Shown: positions 52,625 through 61,940, counted from the first letter of the stretch. The stretch is DNA of 64,000 nucleotides from Geojedonia litorea (GCF_042654525.1 NZ_JBHSGP010000014.1:434001-498000); one strand, 5' to 3'. The notes: a model not told the origin generated them from the letters alone. Made by a program: numbers and translations.

Positions 52625-52642
52625 TTCCTTTATAAAAATAAG

Positions 52643-52674
52643 AAACGCCCAGCTAAATTAGCCGGGCGTTTTAG
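52643..52674 (+). terminator. Terminator after the TlpA-like gene
   Basis: AAACGCCC (52643-52650) and GGGCGTTT (52664-52671) pair, with an inner GCTA/TAGC stem, one mismatch and a three-base loop, then a T-rich end. Confidence 0.8.
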
Positions 52675-52703
52675 AAACTAGTTAACCAACCAAATCTAGT
52701 TTC
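52674..52703. repeat. 8-bp inverted repeat at the end of the lipoprotein gene
   Basis: GAAACTAG (52674-52681) and CTAGTTTC (52696-52703) flank 14 bases; the right arm covers the minus-strand stop region. It may contribute to termination of the minus-strand gene, but has no clear T-tract. Confidence 0.35.
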
Positions 52704-53646
52704 TATTGTTATCTCTAGGGTTATCTGTCTTTTCTGTTTTCTGTTTACGCTTTTTAAGCTCTCCACTTGATTTAGAAGTCTTGGAAGCTCCACCAGAAGT
52801 TCTCATAAATTGTATATATCCTCTACCTTTAAACTCGTACGTTGTACCTGAATTTGGGTGGAATAACTCTATAGTTTCATCATTAATAACGTTCAATTCA
52901 AAGAATTCATTGTCAAAATAATCATAATCTAAAGTTAATGTTTTAAGATACATATTATTTGTGACATCTCCAACACCATAAACGCCTGTATAATCCCAGT
53001 AAATGTTGTTAGGATCATAGACGTTTTCATCCTGCGAACTTCTGAATTCAGAATCATTTCCTCCTGCTAAAAACTGCAGATAATTTTCATTATCAAATTC
53101 ATTTATAGCTCCCATTTGACTTGTGTAGGTTTTTTCCCAAGCTTCATATTCTTGCAAAAAATAATGAATGTTATCATAAAAAACAAAGTCATAATCAAAA
53201 TTACTACGTTGATATCCTTTTAGGAAATAGGAGGTATCATTAAACGGGTTGTATAACTCAATAGTATTGTTGTTGATTTGATATACATCAAAACTTTGAT
53301 AACCATCAATATCATGATAAATATCCAAAATCATATTGCTAGTATTATAATTGCCAACTGGAATCCCAAAACCATTACCTTGACTACCAAATCCAACCAG
53401 ATTATTGTTAGCATAAAGTGTCCCACTTCTAAATGAAAGTGTAAAGGCAATTTGTAAAAATGGCGTTTCACCGTAACCAGCCGTTTGATTGAGATCAACA
53501 TACCATAATTCATGCGAATTTAAAAGTTGATTCAAAGAAATTGAAGGTGCTGGGTCTATTGGGTCATCAATAATAACTTCTGAATAACATGAGGTTAAAA
53601 GTGTTGCTACTAAAGCAAATCCTGAAAGTAATTTTATAATCTTCAT
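52696..53646 (-). CDS. Flavobacterial lipoprotein of unknown function
   Basis: A 316-residue lipoprotein (lipobox LLTSC, Cys20). It consists of two similar halves: each has a segment such as WYVDLNQT/WDYTGVYG, a list of Asp/Tyr-rich strands and a NNNTIELYNPFNDTSYFLKG / NDETIELFHPNSGTTYEFKG module, suggesting an internal duplication. The C-terminus is Lys/Ser-rich (KTSKSSGELKKRKQK). Similar proteins have been mislabelled as nicotinic acid mononucleotide adenylyltransferase in databases; no enzyme motif is visible here. Function unknown. Confidence 0.8.
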   Translation of the reverse strand: MKIIKLLSGFALVATLLTSCYSEVIIDDPIDPAPSISLNQLLNSHELWYVDLNQTAGYGETPFLQIAFTLSFRSGTLYANNNLVGFGSQGNGFGIPVGNYNTSNMILDIYHDIDGYQSFDVYQINNNTIELYNPFNDTSYFLKGYQRSNFDYDFVFYDNIHYFLQEYEAWEKTYTSQMGAINEFDNENYLQFLAGGNDSEFRSSQDENVYDPNNIYWDYTGVYGVGDVTNNMYLKTLTLDYDYFDNEFFELNVINDETIELFHPNSGTTYEFKGRGYIQFMRTSGGASKTSKSSGELKKRKQKTEKTDNPRDNNRN

Positions 53647-53748
53647 AATCCATCGTTTTTAAGGGTTCATGTTTATAGCTTTTCAAAACACGTGCCAAAA
53701 ATTTAAACCCATCATTTCTAAACATCGTTAAAAGAGTTAGATTTTATG

Positions 53749-53756
53749 TACTTTTG
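53749..53756 (+). promoter_or_regulatory. -7 element of gpsA
   Basis: An exact TACTTTTG 23 bases before the ATG. No -33 TTG at the standard distance was found. Confidence 0.45.
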
Positions 53757-53779
53757 AAGTGTTGAATTGAATAAAAATT

Positions 53780-54781
53780 ATGGATAAACCCTTAAAATAT
53801 GCTGTTTTTGGAGCCGGAAGTTGGGCAACGGCAATAGTAAAAATGTTATGTGAAAATTTAGATGAAGTAGGTTGGTACATGCGTAGCATTTATACTAAAG
53901 AACATCTTTTAAAAGAACAGCATAATCCAAATTATTTAAGTTCTGTAGAGTTTCACCTCGAGCAATTAAAATTAAGCAACGACATTAACGAAACTGTTGC
54001 ATATGCTGATGTTTTGATTTTTGCTATTCCTTCAGCTTTTATTCATGGCGAATTAGAAAAAATTTCTGTTGATATTTCAAATAAAATAATTGTTTCGGCA
54101 GTAAAGGGAATCTTACCTGAATCTGGCAAATTATTAGGCGAACATTTTCATGATATTTATAAAGTACCTTTTGAAAACATAGCGGTTATTGCTGGGCCAT
54201 GCCATGCCGAAGAAGTCGCCCTTGAGCGTTTATCATATTTAACTATATCATGTGCAGATGCTGAAAAAGCAAAAGCCATAGCAAAAAATTTGTCTAGTGA
54301 CTATATCAAAACTAAAATCAGTGACGATATTATTGGTACAGAATATGCGGTGATGCTCAAAAATATTTATGCCATTGCGGCCGGAATTGCACATGGTTTA
54401 GGCTACGGTGACAATTTTCAGAGTGTGTTGATGAGCAATGCCATTAGAGAAATGAAACGTTTTATTAAAAAAATGCATAAAATGAAGCGTAACATTAACA
54501 ATTCGGCCTATTTAGGAGACTTGTTGGTTACAGGATATTCGGTATTCTCAAGAAACCGAATGTTTGGCAATATGATTGGGAAAGGATATACCGTAAAATC
54601 GGCACAAATGGAAATGAGTATGGTGGCCGAAGGTTACTATGCTACAAAAAGTGCACATATATTGAATCAGCAAAACAAGAAAAAGACAAAACTTCATATT
54701 ATTAATGCGGTTTACGACATTCTTTATGAAGGGAAAAACCCGAAAAAGGTATTTCAAAAATTGACAGAAAAATTGGATTAA
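53780..54781 (+). CDS. gpsA: Glycerol-3-phosphate dehydrogenase [NAD(P)+]
   Basis: A 333-residue cytoplasmic enzyme making sn-glycerol-3-phosphate for phospholipids from dihydroxyacetone phosphate. Seen are the NAD loop YAVFGAGSWATAIVKML, VSAVKGILPESG near 107, GPCHAEEVALERL near 140, and the catalytic Lys in MLKNIYAIAAGIAHGLGYGDN in pieces near 195, followed by GDLLVTGYSVFSRNRMFG near 250. The length is normal. It converges with a minus-strand gene, one base apart. Confidence 0.95.
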   Translation: MDKPLKYAVFGAGSWATAIVKMLCENLDEVGWYMRSIYTKEHLLKEQHNPNYLSSVEFHLEQLKLSNDINETVAYADVLIFAIPSAFIHGELEKISVDISNKIIVSAVKGILPESGKLLGEHFHDIYKVPFENIAVIAGPCHAEEVALERLSYLTISCADAEKAKAIAKNLSSDYIKTKISDDIIGTEYAVMLKNIYAIAAGIAHGLGYGDNFQSVLMSNAIREMKRFIKKMHKMKRNINNSAYLGDLLVTGYSVFSRNRMFGNMIGKGYTVKSAQMEMSMVAEGYYATKSAHILNQQNKKKTKLHIINAVYDILYEGKNPKKVFQKLTEKLD

Positions 54782-54782
54782 C

Positions 54783-55178
54783 TTACTTTTTCAACACACC
54801 TTTCTCTTTCATTAAAGGCAAATTTTCCAAAGCTCTACTGTTAATAGTATTCTTCCTAAACACATAGGTTTTGTCAAACATTTGGTTTCCTTCAAAAAAA
54901 GTGATTTTAAATTCATTATTAAGTTTTAGAACTTCATCTTGAAGGTATTCAATTTTTGCATAACTCCTTGCTGGTAGCATTTTAATCGTGTGGCGCATAA
55001 GTGGTGTTTCTTTAGATTCACTATATCCTTTAGAGACAATTAGCACCGTTTCCAAATCAACATCTTTATTGTTAATAATATAGGCGTTCCAATCATTTGA
55101 ATTATAGGTAGCATTAAATTCGTATACTATTGCCACATATACATCACTAACTTTAGGAATTTGAATATCTTTTTTCAT
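54783..55178 (-). CDS. Conserved hypothetical protein, 131 residues
   Basis: A 131-residue soluble protein without signal peptide. The fold looks beta-rich (YVAIVYEFNATYNSNDWNAYIIN, FKITFFEGNQMFDKTYVFRK), with a helical end. I do not recognise a named family. It sits between gpsA, with which it converges, and the S9 peptidase, from which it diverges; in flavobacteria similar short proteins near pheS have been misnamed as Phe-tRNA ligase subunits. No functional motif visible. Confidence 0.65.
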   Translation of the reverse strand: MKKDIQIPKVSDVYVAIVYEFNATYNSNDWNAYIINNKDVDLETVLIVSKGYSESKETPLMRHTIKMLPARSYAKIEYLQDEVLKLNNEFKITFFEGNQMFDKTYVFRKNTINSRALENLPLMKEKGVLKK

Positions 55179-55255
55179 CTTACTTCTTGCTTACGCTTAA
55201 ATGCTTTAAATTAGTTGCAAAAATAATTCATTATAATAAGCATCACCAAGTCAAA

Positions 55256-57616
55256 ATGAAACAATTTAGCTTACTCCTATTTCTTTTATCTTCGCTATTT
55301 AGCAACGTTTATTCTCAAAATCAATCATCCCTAACCATTGATGAAATTATGAAAGGGGAAGATTTTGTAGGCTATTTACCAACCAATGTTGATTGGTCTG
55401 ATGATAGTAAAACCATTTATTTTAGTTGGAATCCTAATCAAGATACCATTCGTTCAACTTATGGTGTTGACATCAAATCTAAACAGATTAACAAATTATC
55501 ATTTGAAGAACTAAAAAATAGACCAAGTGATGGTGATTATTCAAAAGATTTTAAGTGGAAAGTTTACAGTAAAGGCGGTGATCTCTTTTTGATGAACACT
55601 AGTGATTATTCAACACAGCGTATCACAAATACAACGAGCAGGGAATCTAATCCACAATTTTCCGGTGATCAAAAATCGATTGTTTATGAGTTGGACGATA
55701 ACTTTTTTAAATGGGATATTGCTACAGGTAGTACTACTCAATTAACAAACTTTAAAGCTGGTCGTGAGAAAAAAGAACCTAAATTAAGTGAACAGGACCA
55801 ATGGTTGGAAGATGACCAATTAAAGTATTTTGATATTTTAAGAAAACGCAAAAATGAAGATGACGCTCAAGCTTACAGACGAGAGCAATCACAATATGAT
55901 CGTCTTGAAACTACTTATACAGGTGATAAACGTATGGGAAGCGCTTCAATAACTCCCGATTTAAATTATGTAGTCTATCGTTTATATACCGCACCTAATG
56001 ATAAAAACACGATTGTACCAGATTTTGTCACCCAAAGTGGCTACACGACAGATTTGAATACACGTGCGAAAGTTGGAGGCCCTCAATACACATTTGAATC
56101 TTGGATTTTAAATTTGAATACTGGCAAGAATTACCAAATCAAAACCGATTCTATAGAAGGTATTTACAACAAACCAAAGTACCTTAAGGAATACGCCGAA
56201 AATCCTTCAGAATATAAGGACACCTATGAGAACCCAAGAAGCGTTACCATAAGTAATCCCGTGTTATCAGGGGATGGAAAAGCTGTAGTTAACATAACTT
56301 CTGGAGATTACAAAGACCGTTGGATCATGTTAGTAGACCTTTCCAATGGCAACCTAAAACAGCTAGATCACCAGCATGATGATGCTTGGATTGGAGGACC
56401 AGGTGTTGGTTGGTTCTCAAATGGTGTTATTGGTTGGATAGATAATGAAACGATTTGGTTTAAATCTGAAAAAACGGGATATGCCCATTTATATACCGCC
56501 AATGTATCTTCTGGAAAAATTAAAGCATTGACGCAAGGCAATTTTGAAATTCTTGATGTAACCTTATCTAAAGATCGAAAAACATTTTTCATAACTAGCA
56601 ACAAGGTAAGTCCACACGAACAACAATTTTATCACTTACCGGTTTCTGGTGGGGAAATGAAGCAAATCACTTCGAAAAAAGGAGGACATGAAGTCAAGAT
56701 TTCACCAGATGAAAAACAGTTAGCCATTCGCTATTCATATACCAACAAGCCATGGGAATTATATGTAATGCCAAATAAAGCTGGTGCTGAAATGGTTCAA
56801 CTTACTAACTCAACTACTAATGATTTTGAATCTTACAATTGGATGGACTCTGAAATTGTGTATTTTACTGCACGAGATGGTGTAAAAGTTCCTGCAACCC
56901 TATATAAGCCTAAAGAAGACATGAAAAATGGGGCAGCGGTTATTTTTGTTCATGGCGCAGGTTATACCCAAAATGTACATTATTGGTGGCCATCTTATTA
57001 CCGCGAGTATATGTTCCATAATTTTCTGGCCGATAATGGCTACACAGTACTAGCCATCGATTTTAGAGCAAGTGAAGGTTACGGTCGTGACTGGCGCACC
57101 GCCATTTACCGTCATATGGGTGGAAAAGATTTAAATGATCAACTTGATGGCGCCAAATATTTAGTGGATGAATTGGGCATTGACAAAAACCGAATGGGTA
57201 TTTACGGTGGGTCGTATGGTGGTTTTATTACTTTGATGGCATTATTCACCTCACCCGACACTTTTAAAAGTGGAGCGGCCTTACGATCAGTTACCGACTG
57301 GGCGCATTATAACCACGGCTATACTGCCAATATCCTAAATACTCCTGTTGAAGACCCAATAGCTTATCAACGCAGTTCTCCAATTTATTTTGCAGAAGGC
57401 TTAAAAGGACATTTATTGATGTTACATGGAATGATTGATCGCAATGTACATTTTCAAGATGTTGTGCGTTTATCACAGCGTTTAATTGAACTTAAAAAAG
57501 AAAACTGGGAGTTATCGGTATTCCCTTTAGAAGATCACGGATTTATTGAGGCCTCAAGCTGGTCTGATGAGTACCGCCGTATATTTAAGTTGTTTGAAGA
57601 GACTTTGAAGGAGTAA
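55256..57616 (+). CDS. S9 family peptidase (prolyl oligopeptidase/DPP-IV type)
   Basis: A 786-residue exported serine peptidase. I chose the ATG at 55256 because it begins a signal peptide (MKQFSLLLFLLSSLFSNVYSQ); an upstream ATG would add 23 residues without family support. A beta-propeller domain (about 40-500, with TolB-like repeats) is followed by the alpha/beta hydrolase domain: GGSYGGFITLMALF with the nucleophile Ser near 653, HGMIDRNVHFQDVV with the Asp, and PLEDHGF with the catalytic His. It hydrolyses peptides, probably in the periplasm. The gene ends eight bases from the converging pheS. Confidence 0.93.
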   Translation: MKQFSLLLFLLSSLFSNVYSQNQSSLTIDEIMKGEDFVGYLPTNVDWSDDSKTIYFSWNPNQDTIRSTYGVDIKSKQINKLSFEELKNRPSDGDYSKDFKWKVYSKGGDLFLMNTSDYSTQRITNTTSRESNPQFSGDQKSIVYELDDNFFKWDIATGSTTQLTNFKAGREKKEPKLSEQDQWLEDDQLKYFDILRKRKNEDDAQAYRREQSQYDRLETTYTGDKRMGSASITPDLNYVVYRLYTAPNDKNTIVPDFVTQSGYTTDLNTRAKVGGPQYTFESWILNLNTGKNYQIKTDSIEGIYNKPKYLKEYAENPSEYKDTYENPRSVTISNPVLSGDGKAVVNITSGDYKDRWIMLVDLSNGNLKQLDHQHDDAWIGGPGVGWFSNGVIGWIDNETIWFKSEKTGYAHLYTANVSSGKIKALTQGNFEILDVTLSKDRKTFFITSNKVSPHEQQFYHLPVSGGEMKQITSKKGGHEVKISPDEKQLAIRYSYTNKPWELYVMPNKAGAEMVQLTNSTTNDFESYNWMDSEIVYFTARDGVKVPATLYKPKEDMKNGAAVIFVHGAGYTQNVHYWWPSYYREYMFHNFLADNGYTVLAIDFRASEGYGRDWRTAIYRHMGGKDLNDQLDGAKYLVDELGIDKNRMGIYGGSYGGFITLMALFTSPDTFKSGAALRSVTDWAHYNHGYTANILNTPVEDPIAYQRSSPIYFAEGLKGHLLMLHGMIDRNVHFQDVVRLSQRLIELKKENWELSVFPLEDHGFIEASSWSDEYRRIFKLFEETLKE

Positions 57617-57623
57617 TTAACTA

Positions 57624-58643
57624 TTAAAGCACACTCTTAAACTGTTCCAAGAAGCGTATATCATTTTCACTTAACAACCTGATATCACTAATTTGATGTA
57701 ATAATAGGGCTTGGCGATCTATACCCATACCAAAGGCAAACCCAGAGTATTCTTTAGAGTCGATTCCGCAATTTTCCAGAACATTAGGATCTACCATACC
57801 GCAACCCATAATTTCTAACCAACCTGTTCCCTTGGTCATTTTATAATCGGTTTCGGTTTCTAGGCCCCAATACACATCTACTTCGGCACTAGGCTCTGTA
57901 AAAGGAAAGTAAGAAGGACGCAAACGTATTTTAGATTTCCCGAACATTTCGGTAGTATAGTATTGTAATGTTTGTTTTAGGTCTGCAAAACTTACACCCT
58001 TATCAATATAAAGTCCTTCTACTTGATGAAAAAAGCAGTGTGAACGTGCCGATATAGCTTCGTTGCGATACACACGCCCTGGGGAAATAGTCCTGATAGG
58101 TGGCTTGTTATTTTCCATATAACGCACTTGTACAGAGCTTGTATGGGTTCGCAATAAAATATCCGGATTAGTTTGAATAAAAAAGGTGTCCTGCATATCA
58201 CGAGCTGGGTGATATTCAGGTAGGTTTAATGCTGTAAAATTATGCCAGTCATCTTCAATCTCAGGGCCTTCACTTACATTAAATCCAATTCTTGAAAAGA
58301 TATCGGTAATCCTATTTTTTACTATCGAGATTGGATGACGTGCTCCAATTTCAATAGGTTCACCTGGTCGAGATAGATCTCCATAAATTCCTTTAATCTC
58401 TTCTTTACCTTCTAACTCCTCCTTTAGTGTAGTTACTTTATCTTCGGCAGTTTTTTTAAGAGCATTAATCACTTGTCCAAATTCCTTTTTCTGGTCATTG
58501 GCTACATTTTTAAACTCCTTAAAATACTCATTAAGCAATCCTTTTTTCCCTAAATACTTTATACGAAACGCCTCAATCTCTTCTTTAGACTGTGCTGTAA
58601 ACCCCTCGGCCTCGGTAATAAGTTCTTTTATCTTTTCTATCAT
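57624..58643 (-). CDS. pheS: Phenylalanine-tRNA ligase alpha subunit
   Basis: The 339-residue catalytic alpha subunit of PheRS. An N-terminal coiled coil (about 1-90) binds tRNA. The class II core has HPISIVKNRITDIF near 104, GPEIEDDWHNFTALNLPEYHPARDMQDTFFI in pieces near 126-156, GRVYRNEAISARSHCFFHQVEG in pieces near 190 (motif 2) and GFAFGMGIDRQALLLH near 299 (motif 3). The beta subunit gene is elsewhere, as in many Bacteroidota. An exact -7 element lies 23 bases upstream. Confidence 0.97.
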   Translation of the reverse strand: MIEKIKELITEAEGFTAQSKEEIEAFRIKYLGKKGLLNEYFKEFKNVANDQKKEFGQVINALKKTAEDKVTTLKEELEGKEEIKGIYGDLSRPGEPIEIGARHPISIVKNRITDIFSRIGFNVSEGPEIEDDWHNFTALNLPEYHPARDMQDTFFIQTNPDILLRTHTSSVQVRYMENNKPPIRTISPGRVYRNEAISARSHCFFHQVEGLYIDKGVSFADLKQTLQYYTTEMFGKSKIRLRPSYFPFTEPSAEVDVYWGLETETDYKMTKGTGWLEIMGCGMVDPNVLENCGIDSKEYSGFAFGMGIDRQALLLHQISDIRLLSENDIRFLEQFKSVL

Positions 58644-58665
58644 GGTGTCAAATCCAAAATGACTG

Positions 58666-58673
58666 CAAATTTA
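58666..58673 (-). promoter_or_regulatory. -7 element of pheS
   Basis: TAAATTTG (complement of CAAATTTA), 22 bases before the minus-strand ATG at 58643. It lies just after the end of the upstream gene's coding frame, so pheS may have its own promoter. Confidence 0.45.
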
Positions 58674-58679
58674 ATAATT

Positions 58680-59036
58680 CTATTCTATAAATTGGGTTTC
58701 AAGAAAATAGTTTACAATGGCTTCCTTCATTAATACACTTTGCTCTCCTGCTTTTAAATGAGGTAATTGCTCCAAAACTTTATAATGTGGCCAACCATCT
58801 TCATCAACATAATCAAATTCATAATACCCATAAGGTGATAACACTTTACAAATGGCAATATGCATCAAATCAAGTTTGTGATCCTTCTTGAATTTTTTGT
58901 GTAATTGCCCCAACTCCTGCACGCCTATTAAATAGATAATTGCATCTAAGTCCAGCCGTTCACCATCTGAAAATTGCGCTGATAGTTTCTCAACTACTAG
59001 CTCCCAACGTTGTTTTAATTGTTCGTCTCTTGACAT
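58680..59036 (-). CDS. Conserved hypothetical protein, 118 residues
   Basis: A 118-residue soluble protein, largely helical, conserved in Flavobacteriaceae upstream of pheS. Stretches are MSRDEQLKQRWELVVEKLSAQF, LDAIIYLIGVQELGQLHKKFKKDHKLDLMHIAICKVL in pieces and GYYEFDYVDEDGWPHYKVLEQLP. No domain is recognised. The probable -7 element lies 16 bases upstream, divergent from cvpA. Confidence 0.7.
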   Translation of the reverse strand: MSRDEQLKQRWELVVEKLSAQFSDGERLDLDAIIYLIGVQELGQLHKKFKKDHKLDLMHIAICKVLSPYGYYEFDYVDEDGWPHYKVLEQLPHLKAGEQSVLMKEAIVNYFLETQFIE

Positions 59037-59052
59037 AATAAATTTAAAGTCG

Positions 59053-59060
59053 CAAAGTTA
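59053..59060 (-). promoter_or_regulatory. -7 element of the 118-residue gene
   Basis: TAACTTTG (complement of CAAAGTTA), 16 bases before its ATG at 59036. It is divergent from the cvpA -7 element at 59086. Confidence 0.5.
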
Positions 59061-59085
59061 ATAAACCAAAGTGTTACTATTATTT

Positions 59086-59093
59086 TATATTTG
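59086..59093 (+). promoter_or_regulatory. -7 element of the cvpA-like gene
   Basis: An exact TATATTTG 16 bases before the ATG at 59110. It supports that start over an upstream start at 59071, which would lie before the promoter. Confidence 0.5.
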
Positions 59094-59109
59094 TTTAAAT
59101 CTTATTGAT

Positions 59110-59637
59110 ATGACCATTTTAGACATCATTTTATTAGCCTTGCTCCTTTTTGGATTGATTAGAGGATTTGTCAAAGGTCTTTTTGTTGAAGTAGCATCAC
59201 TTTTGGCTTTGGTAGCTGGTGTCTATGGAGCTATACACTTTAGTAATTTTGCTGCAGATTTTTTAATGTCGAAGGTTGACTGGAATGAGAAAACGGTAAA
59301 TATTACAGCTTTTGCAATTACCTTTATTGTGATCGTTATGGTTATTGCTTTGGCAGGAAAAGCCTTAACAAAACTAGCAGATTTTGCCGCTTTGGGTTTA
59401 ATTAACAAAGTATTAGGAGCCGTTTTTGGCACTTTAAAAATCGCAGTGATTTTAAGTGTTGTACTTATTATTTTTGACAGCATGAACAAAGCGCTTCCTT
59501 TTACCGATGAAGATTCTATTGAAGAATCAATGCTTTATGAACCAATTAAAGATTTGGTCCCTGCAATTTTTCCAATCATTCTAGAAAAAAAAGAGGTGTT
59601 GGAAGAACAATTACTCCCTGAAGACACAACTGAATAG
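59110..59637 (+). CDS. CvpA family protein
   Basis: A 175-residue inner-membrane protein with four hydrophobic segments. The start MTILDIILLALLLFGLIRGFVKG is typical of the CvpA family, followed by a long charged C-terminal tail. Family members in E. coli are linked to colicin V production and purine biosynthesis regulation; the molecular role is not clear. The start at 59110 is chosen because a -7 element ends at 59093. Confidence 0.88.
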   Translation: MTILDIILLALLLFGLIRGFVKGLFVEVASLLALVAGVYGAIHFSNFAADFLMSKVDWNEKTVNITAFAITFIVIVMVIALAGKALTKLADFAALGLINKVLGAVFGTLKIAVILSVVLIIFDSMNKALPFTDEDSIEESMLYEPIKDLVPAIFPIILEKKEVLEEQLLPEDTTE

Positions 59638-59688
59638 CCAACTCATTTTAACATAAAAACGCAAATAGTTGTTTGTCAGTTATTTAAA

Positions 59689-59719
59689 TTGATTCTAATC
59701 ATATTGCTTCGTATCTTTA
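59689..59719 (+). promoter_or_regulatory. Probable promoter of the Cys-rich protein gene
   Basis: TTG (59689-59691), a 20-base spacer and TATCTTTA (59712-59719; one mismatch to TAnnTTTG), 24 bases before the ATG. Confidence 0.4.
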
Positions 59720-59743
59720 ACTGTAATCATTAAAACGTTGATC

Positions 59744-59992
59744 ATGGCTATACGACTAGGGAATAGTTGCTCTAACTGTAAGAATCTATTAGCAACTCAA
59801 ATCTGTAAAAAACATGGTGTAAAGGTTAATTCAAGTTACACCTGTGATAACTTTGAAATGAAGGCAGCACTTAAGGATGATGCTAATTGTAGCACTTGTG
59901 CACGATATGAAACGACAACCTGTGCAAACCCCAAAAAGGCAGCCCCCGGAATGTTATGTTCACATTGGGCACCATTGAATGCCACAGCTTAA
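59744..59992 (+). CDS. Small protein with two four-cysteine modules
   Basis: An 82-residue cytoplasmic protein, no signal peptide. It has eight cysteines in two similar halves: Cys9, 12, 21, 34 and Cys49, 52, 60, 72, each half starting C-x2-C and ending near C-x-N-F or C-S-H-W. This layout suits two zinc ribbons or two Fe-S sites. An alternative start two codons upstream (TTG at 59738) is possible. I do not recognise a named family; similar short Cys-rich proteins occur in flavobacteria. A strong terminator follows. Confidence 0.75.
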   Translation: MAIRLGNSCSNCKNLLATQICKKHGVKVNSSYTCDNFEMKAALKDDANCSTCARYETTTCANPKKAAPGMLCSHWAPLNATA

Positions 59993-60024
59993 ATCTAGTA
60001 GTTGATTACCATTATAATTAAAAC

Positions 60025-60060
60025 AAAAAAGCCGCTCATTTAAATATGAGCGGCTTTTTT
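60025..60060. terminator. Bidirectional terminator between the Cys-rich gene and sulP
   Basis: A 15-bp perfect stem (60025-60039 with 60046-60060; core GCCGCTCAT/ATGAGCGGC) with a six-base loop, six A on the left and six T on the right. It serves both converging genes. Confidence 0.9.
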
Positions 60061-60074
60061 AATTTAGATTATCA

Positions 60075-61940
60075 CTATTCTTGATGTTTAACATTATTTT
60101 TTATCCAAGTCAAACAATCTTTAAAATTGCTAAAGATATGCTCTTTAGGAATTAAATCTGGGATAATATCAATACGTTCCATCATATACTTTGGTTGGCT
60201 CAACACACCTACCAATAACACATTTATATTTTGTTTTCTTAAATCTACTAGAACATCTTCCATAGCATAAAGCCCTGACTGATCCATGTATTGCATTCGA
60301 CCCATCCTAATTACAACAGCAGTCGCTTTTGGCGGAATTTGCGCAGCTAGTTGCTGAAAATCACTAGTTGACCCAAAAAATAATGGCCCTTTAATATGCT
60401 TAATAAATACATCTTCTTTTAAGTGTTCCGGAAAATCGAGTTCATCCTCCCAATACTTCTCTTTTTTAAGAGGTTTAACATCTGAGCGTTGCGCAGTTAA
60501 ATCTCCAATCTTCTTCATGAACATTAAAGATGCAATGACAAGCCCAATACCTACGGCATATACTAAATTCCAAAACGTGGATAAAGCCAAAACAACGAGC
60601 ATAACTACTACTTCAGAACTTAATTTAATAGGCCCTAATTTCATGTCTTTTGGTAAGCTTGGAATTGCTTTCAAGCCCTTATAGTCCATGACACCTATAC
60701 CTACTGTAATTAAAATTCCAGCTAAAACAGCAGCAGGAATTCGAGAAGCTAAAGGTCCAATGGCCAGCAAAATAAACAATAACATTAATCCAGCAATCAT
60801 TCCTGATAATCTGGTTTTTCCACCTGACTTAATATTTACCACCGTTCTAATGGTTGCTCCAGCACCAGGTAAACCACCAAATATGGCACCAATACTGTTT
60901 CCAATACCCTGACCTATAAGTTCTTTGTTTGGCTTATGCTTTGTTTTAGTCATATTGTCTGCAACCACACTTGTTAACAACGAGTCGATTGCACCTAAAA
61001 GCGCCAAGGTGATGGCTGTAAAAATATATGGTGTAATACCGCTTATACTAAACGATGTAAAAATTTCCATATTAGGCGTAGGGATTCCAGCTGGAATTTC
61101 TTCAATTGGCCTATAATTTAGCCCAAAAGCAATTGCAACCCCTGAAACAACAATTAAGGCCACTAAAGTACTTGGGATTTTAGTAGTAATACGTTTAAAC
61201 CCATAAATGATAAAAATTGTACTTAATGCTAAAATTAATTCTAACCAGTTAATTTGTTGAATGGCCCTGGGGAATACTTTTATAGCTCCTAAAACTCCCG
61301 ATGCTTCATTTTTAGCCAAGGTTCTAGATTCTTTTAAAATATCCTCATCTGTAATTTGTTCAGCTCTATTAATGGTTTCTTTAAAATTATCTAAAACTAA
61401 AATGCCTTCACCAGCTTCTTCTCTTAAAATAGTTTCCAAAATCAGTTCTTGGGCTTGTGGTTTAAATTGTTCTACAAATTCAGCATCATCTTTTGGATAA
61501 TAACCTATAGATGGCAATACTTGTGTAACCAAAATAATAACTCCAATGGCCGTCATAAACCCCGAGACCACGGGGTATGGAATATATTTGATGTACTTTC
61601 CTAGTCCAATAACTCCTAATCCTACCTGGAATAAACCAGCTAATAAGAATACGGTTAATATAGCGGGTAATGCCTTATTGACATCTCCATCATTGGCTGC
61701 AATTATTCCTGCTATAATTACCATACTTACAGCAGTCATTGGTGCAGTTGGTCCAGAAATTTGTGTGTTTGTTCCTCCAAACAAAGCTGCAAAGAAACTT
61801 AAAAATATGGCTCCATATAATCCTGCACTTGGACCTAAACCTGAAGACACACCAAAAGCTAGTGCTAAAGGTAGCGCGACAATCCCTGCGGTAATTCCAC
61901 CAAAGGCATCCCCTTTAATATTTGAAAATAAATTTTTCAT
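60075..61940 (-). CDS. SulP family inorganic anion transporter with STAS domain
   Basis: A 621-residue membrane transporter. About ten to twelve hydrophobic segments form the SulP core (GGITAGIVALPLALAFGVSSGLGP near 14-37, GGTNTQISGPTAPMTAV near 55-71). The C-terminal STAS domain (about 510-621, RMGRMQYMDQSGLYAMEDVL) is present. A hydrophilic insertion of about 80 residues (roughly 150-230, Glu/Asp-rich) interrupts the membrane core after the fifth segment. Members carry sulfate, bicarbonate or dicarboxylates. Next to a carbonic anhydrase gene in the same unit, bicarbonate uptake or CO2 homeostasis is the likely role. Confidence 0.92.
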   Translation of the reverse strand: MKNLFSNIKGDAFGGITAGIVALPLALAFGVSSGLGPSAGLYGAIFLSFFAALFGGTNTQISGPTAPMTAVSMVIIAGIIAANDGDVNKALPAILTVFLLAGLFQVGLGVIGLGKYIKYIPYPVVSGFMTAIGVIILVTQVLPSIGYYPKDDAEFVEQFKPQAQELILETILREEAGEGILVLDNFKETINRAEQITDEDILKESRTLAKNEASGVLGAIKVFPRAIQQINWLELILALSTIFIIYGFKRITTKIPSTLVALIVVSGVAIAFGLNYRPIEEIPAGIPTPNMEIFTSFSISGITPYIFTAITLALLGAIDSLLTSVVADNMTKTKHKPNKELIGQGIGNSIGAIFGGLPGAGATIRTVVNIKSGGKTRLSGMIAGLMLLFILLAIGPLASRIPAAVLAGILITVGIGVMDYKGLKAIPSLPKDMKLGPIKLSSEVVVMLVVLALSTFWNLVYAVGIGLVIASLMFMKKIGDLTAQRSDVKPLKKEKYWEDELDFPEHLKEDVFIKHIKGPLFFGSTSDFQQLAAQIPPKATAVVIRMGRMQYMDQSGLYAMEDVLVDLRKQNINVLLVGVLSQPKYMMERIDIIPDLIPKEHIFSNFKDCLTWIKNNVKHQE

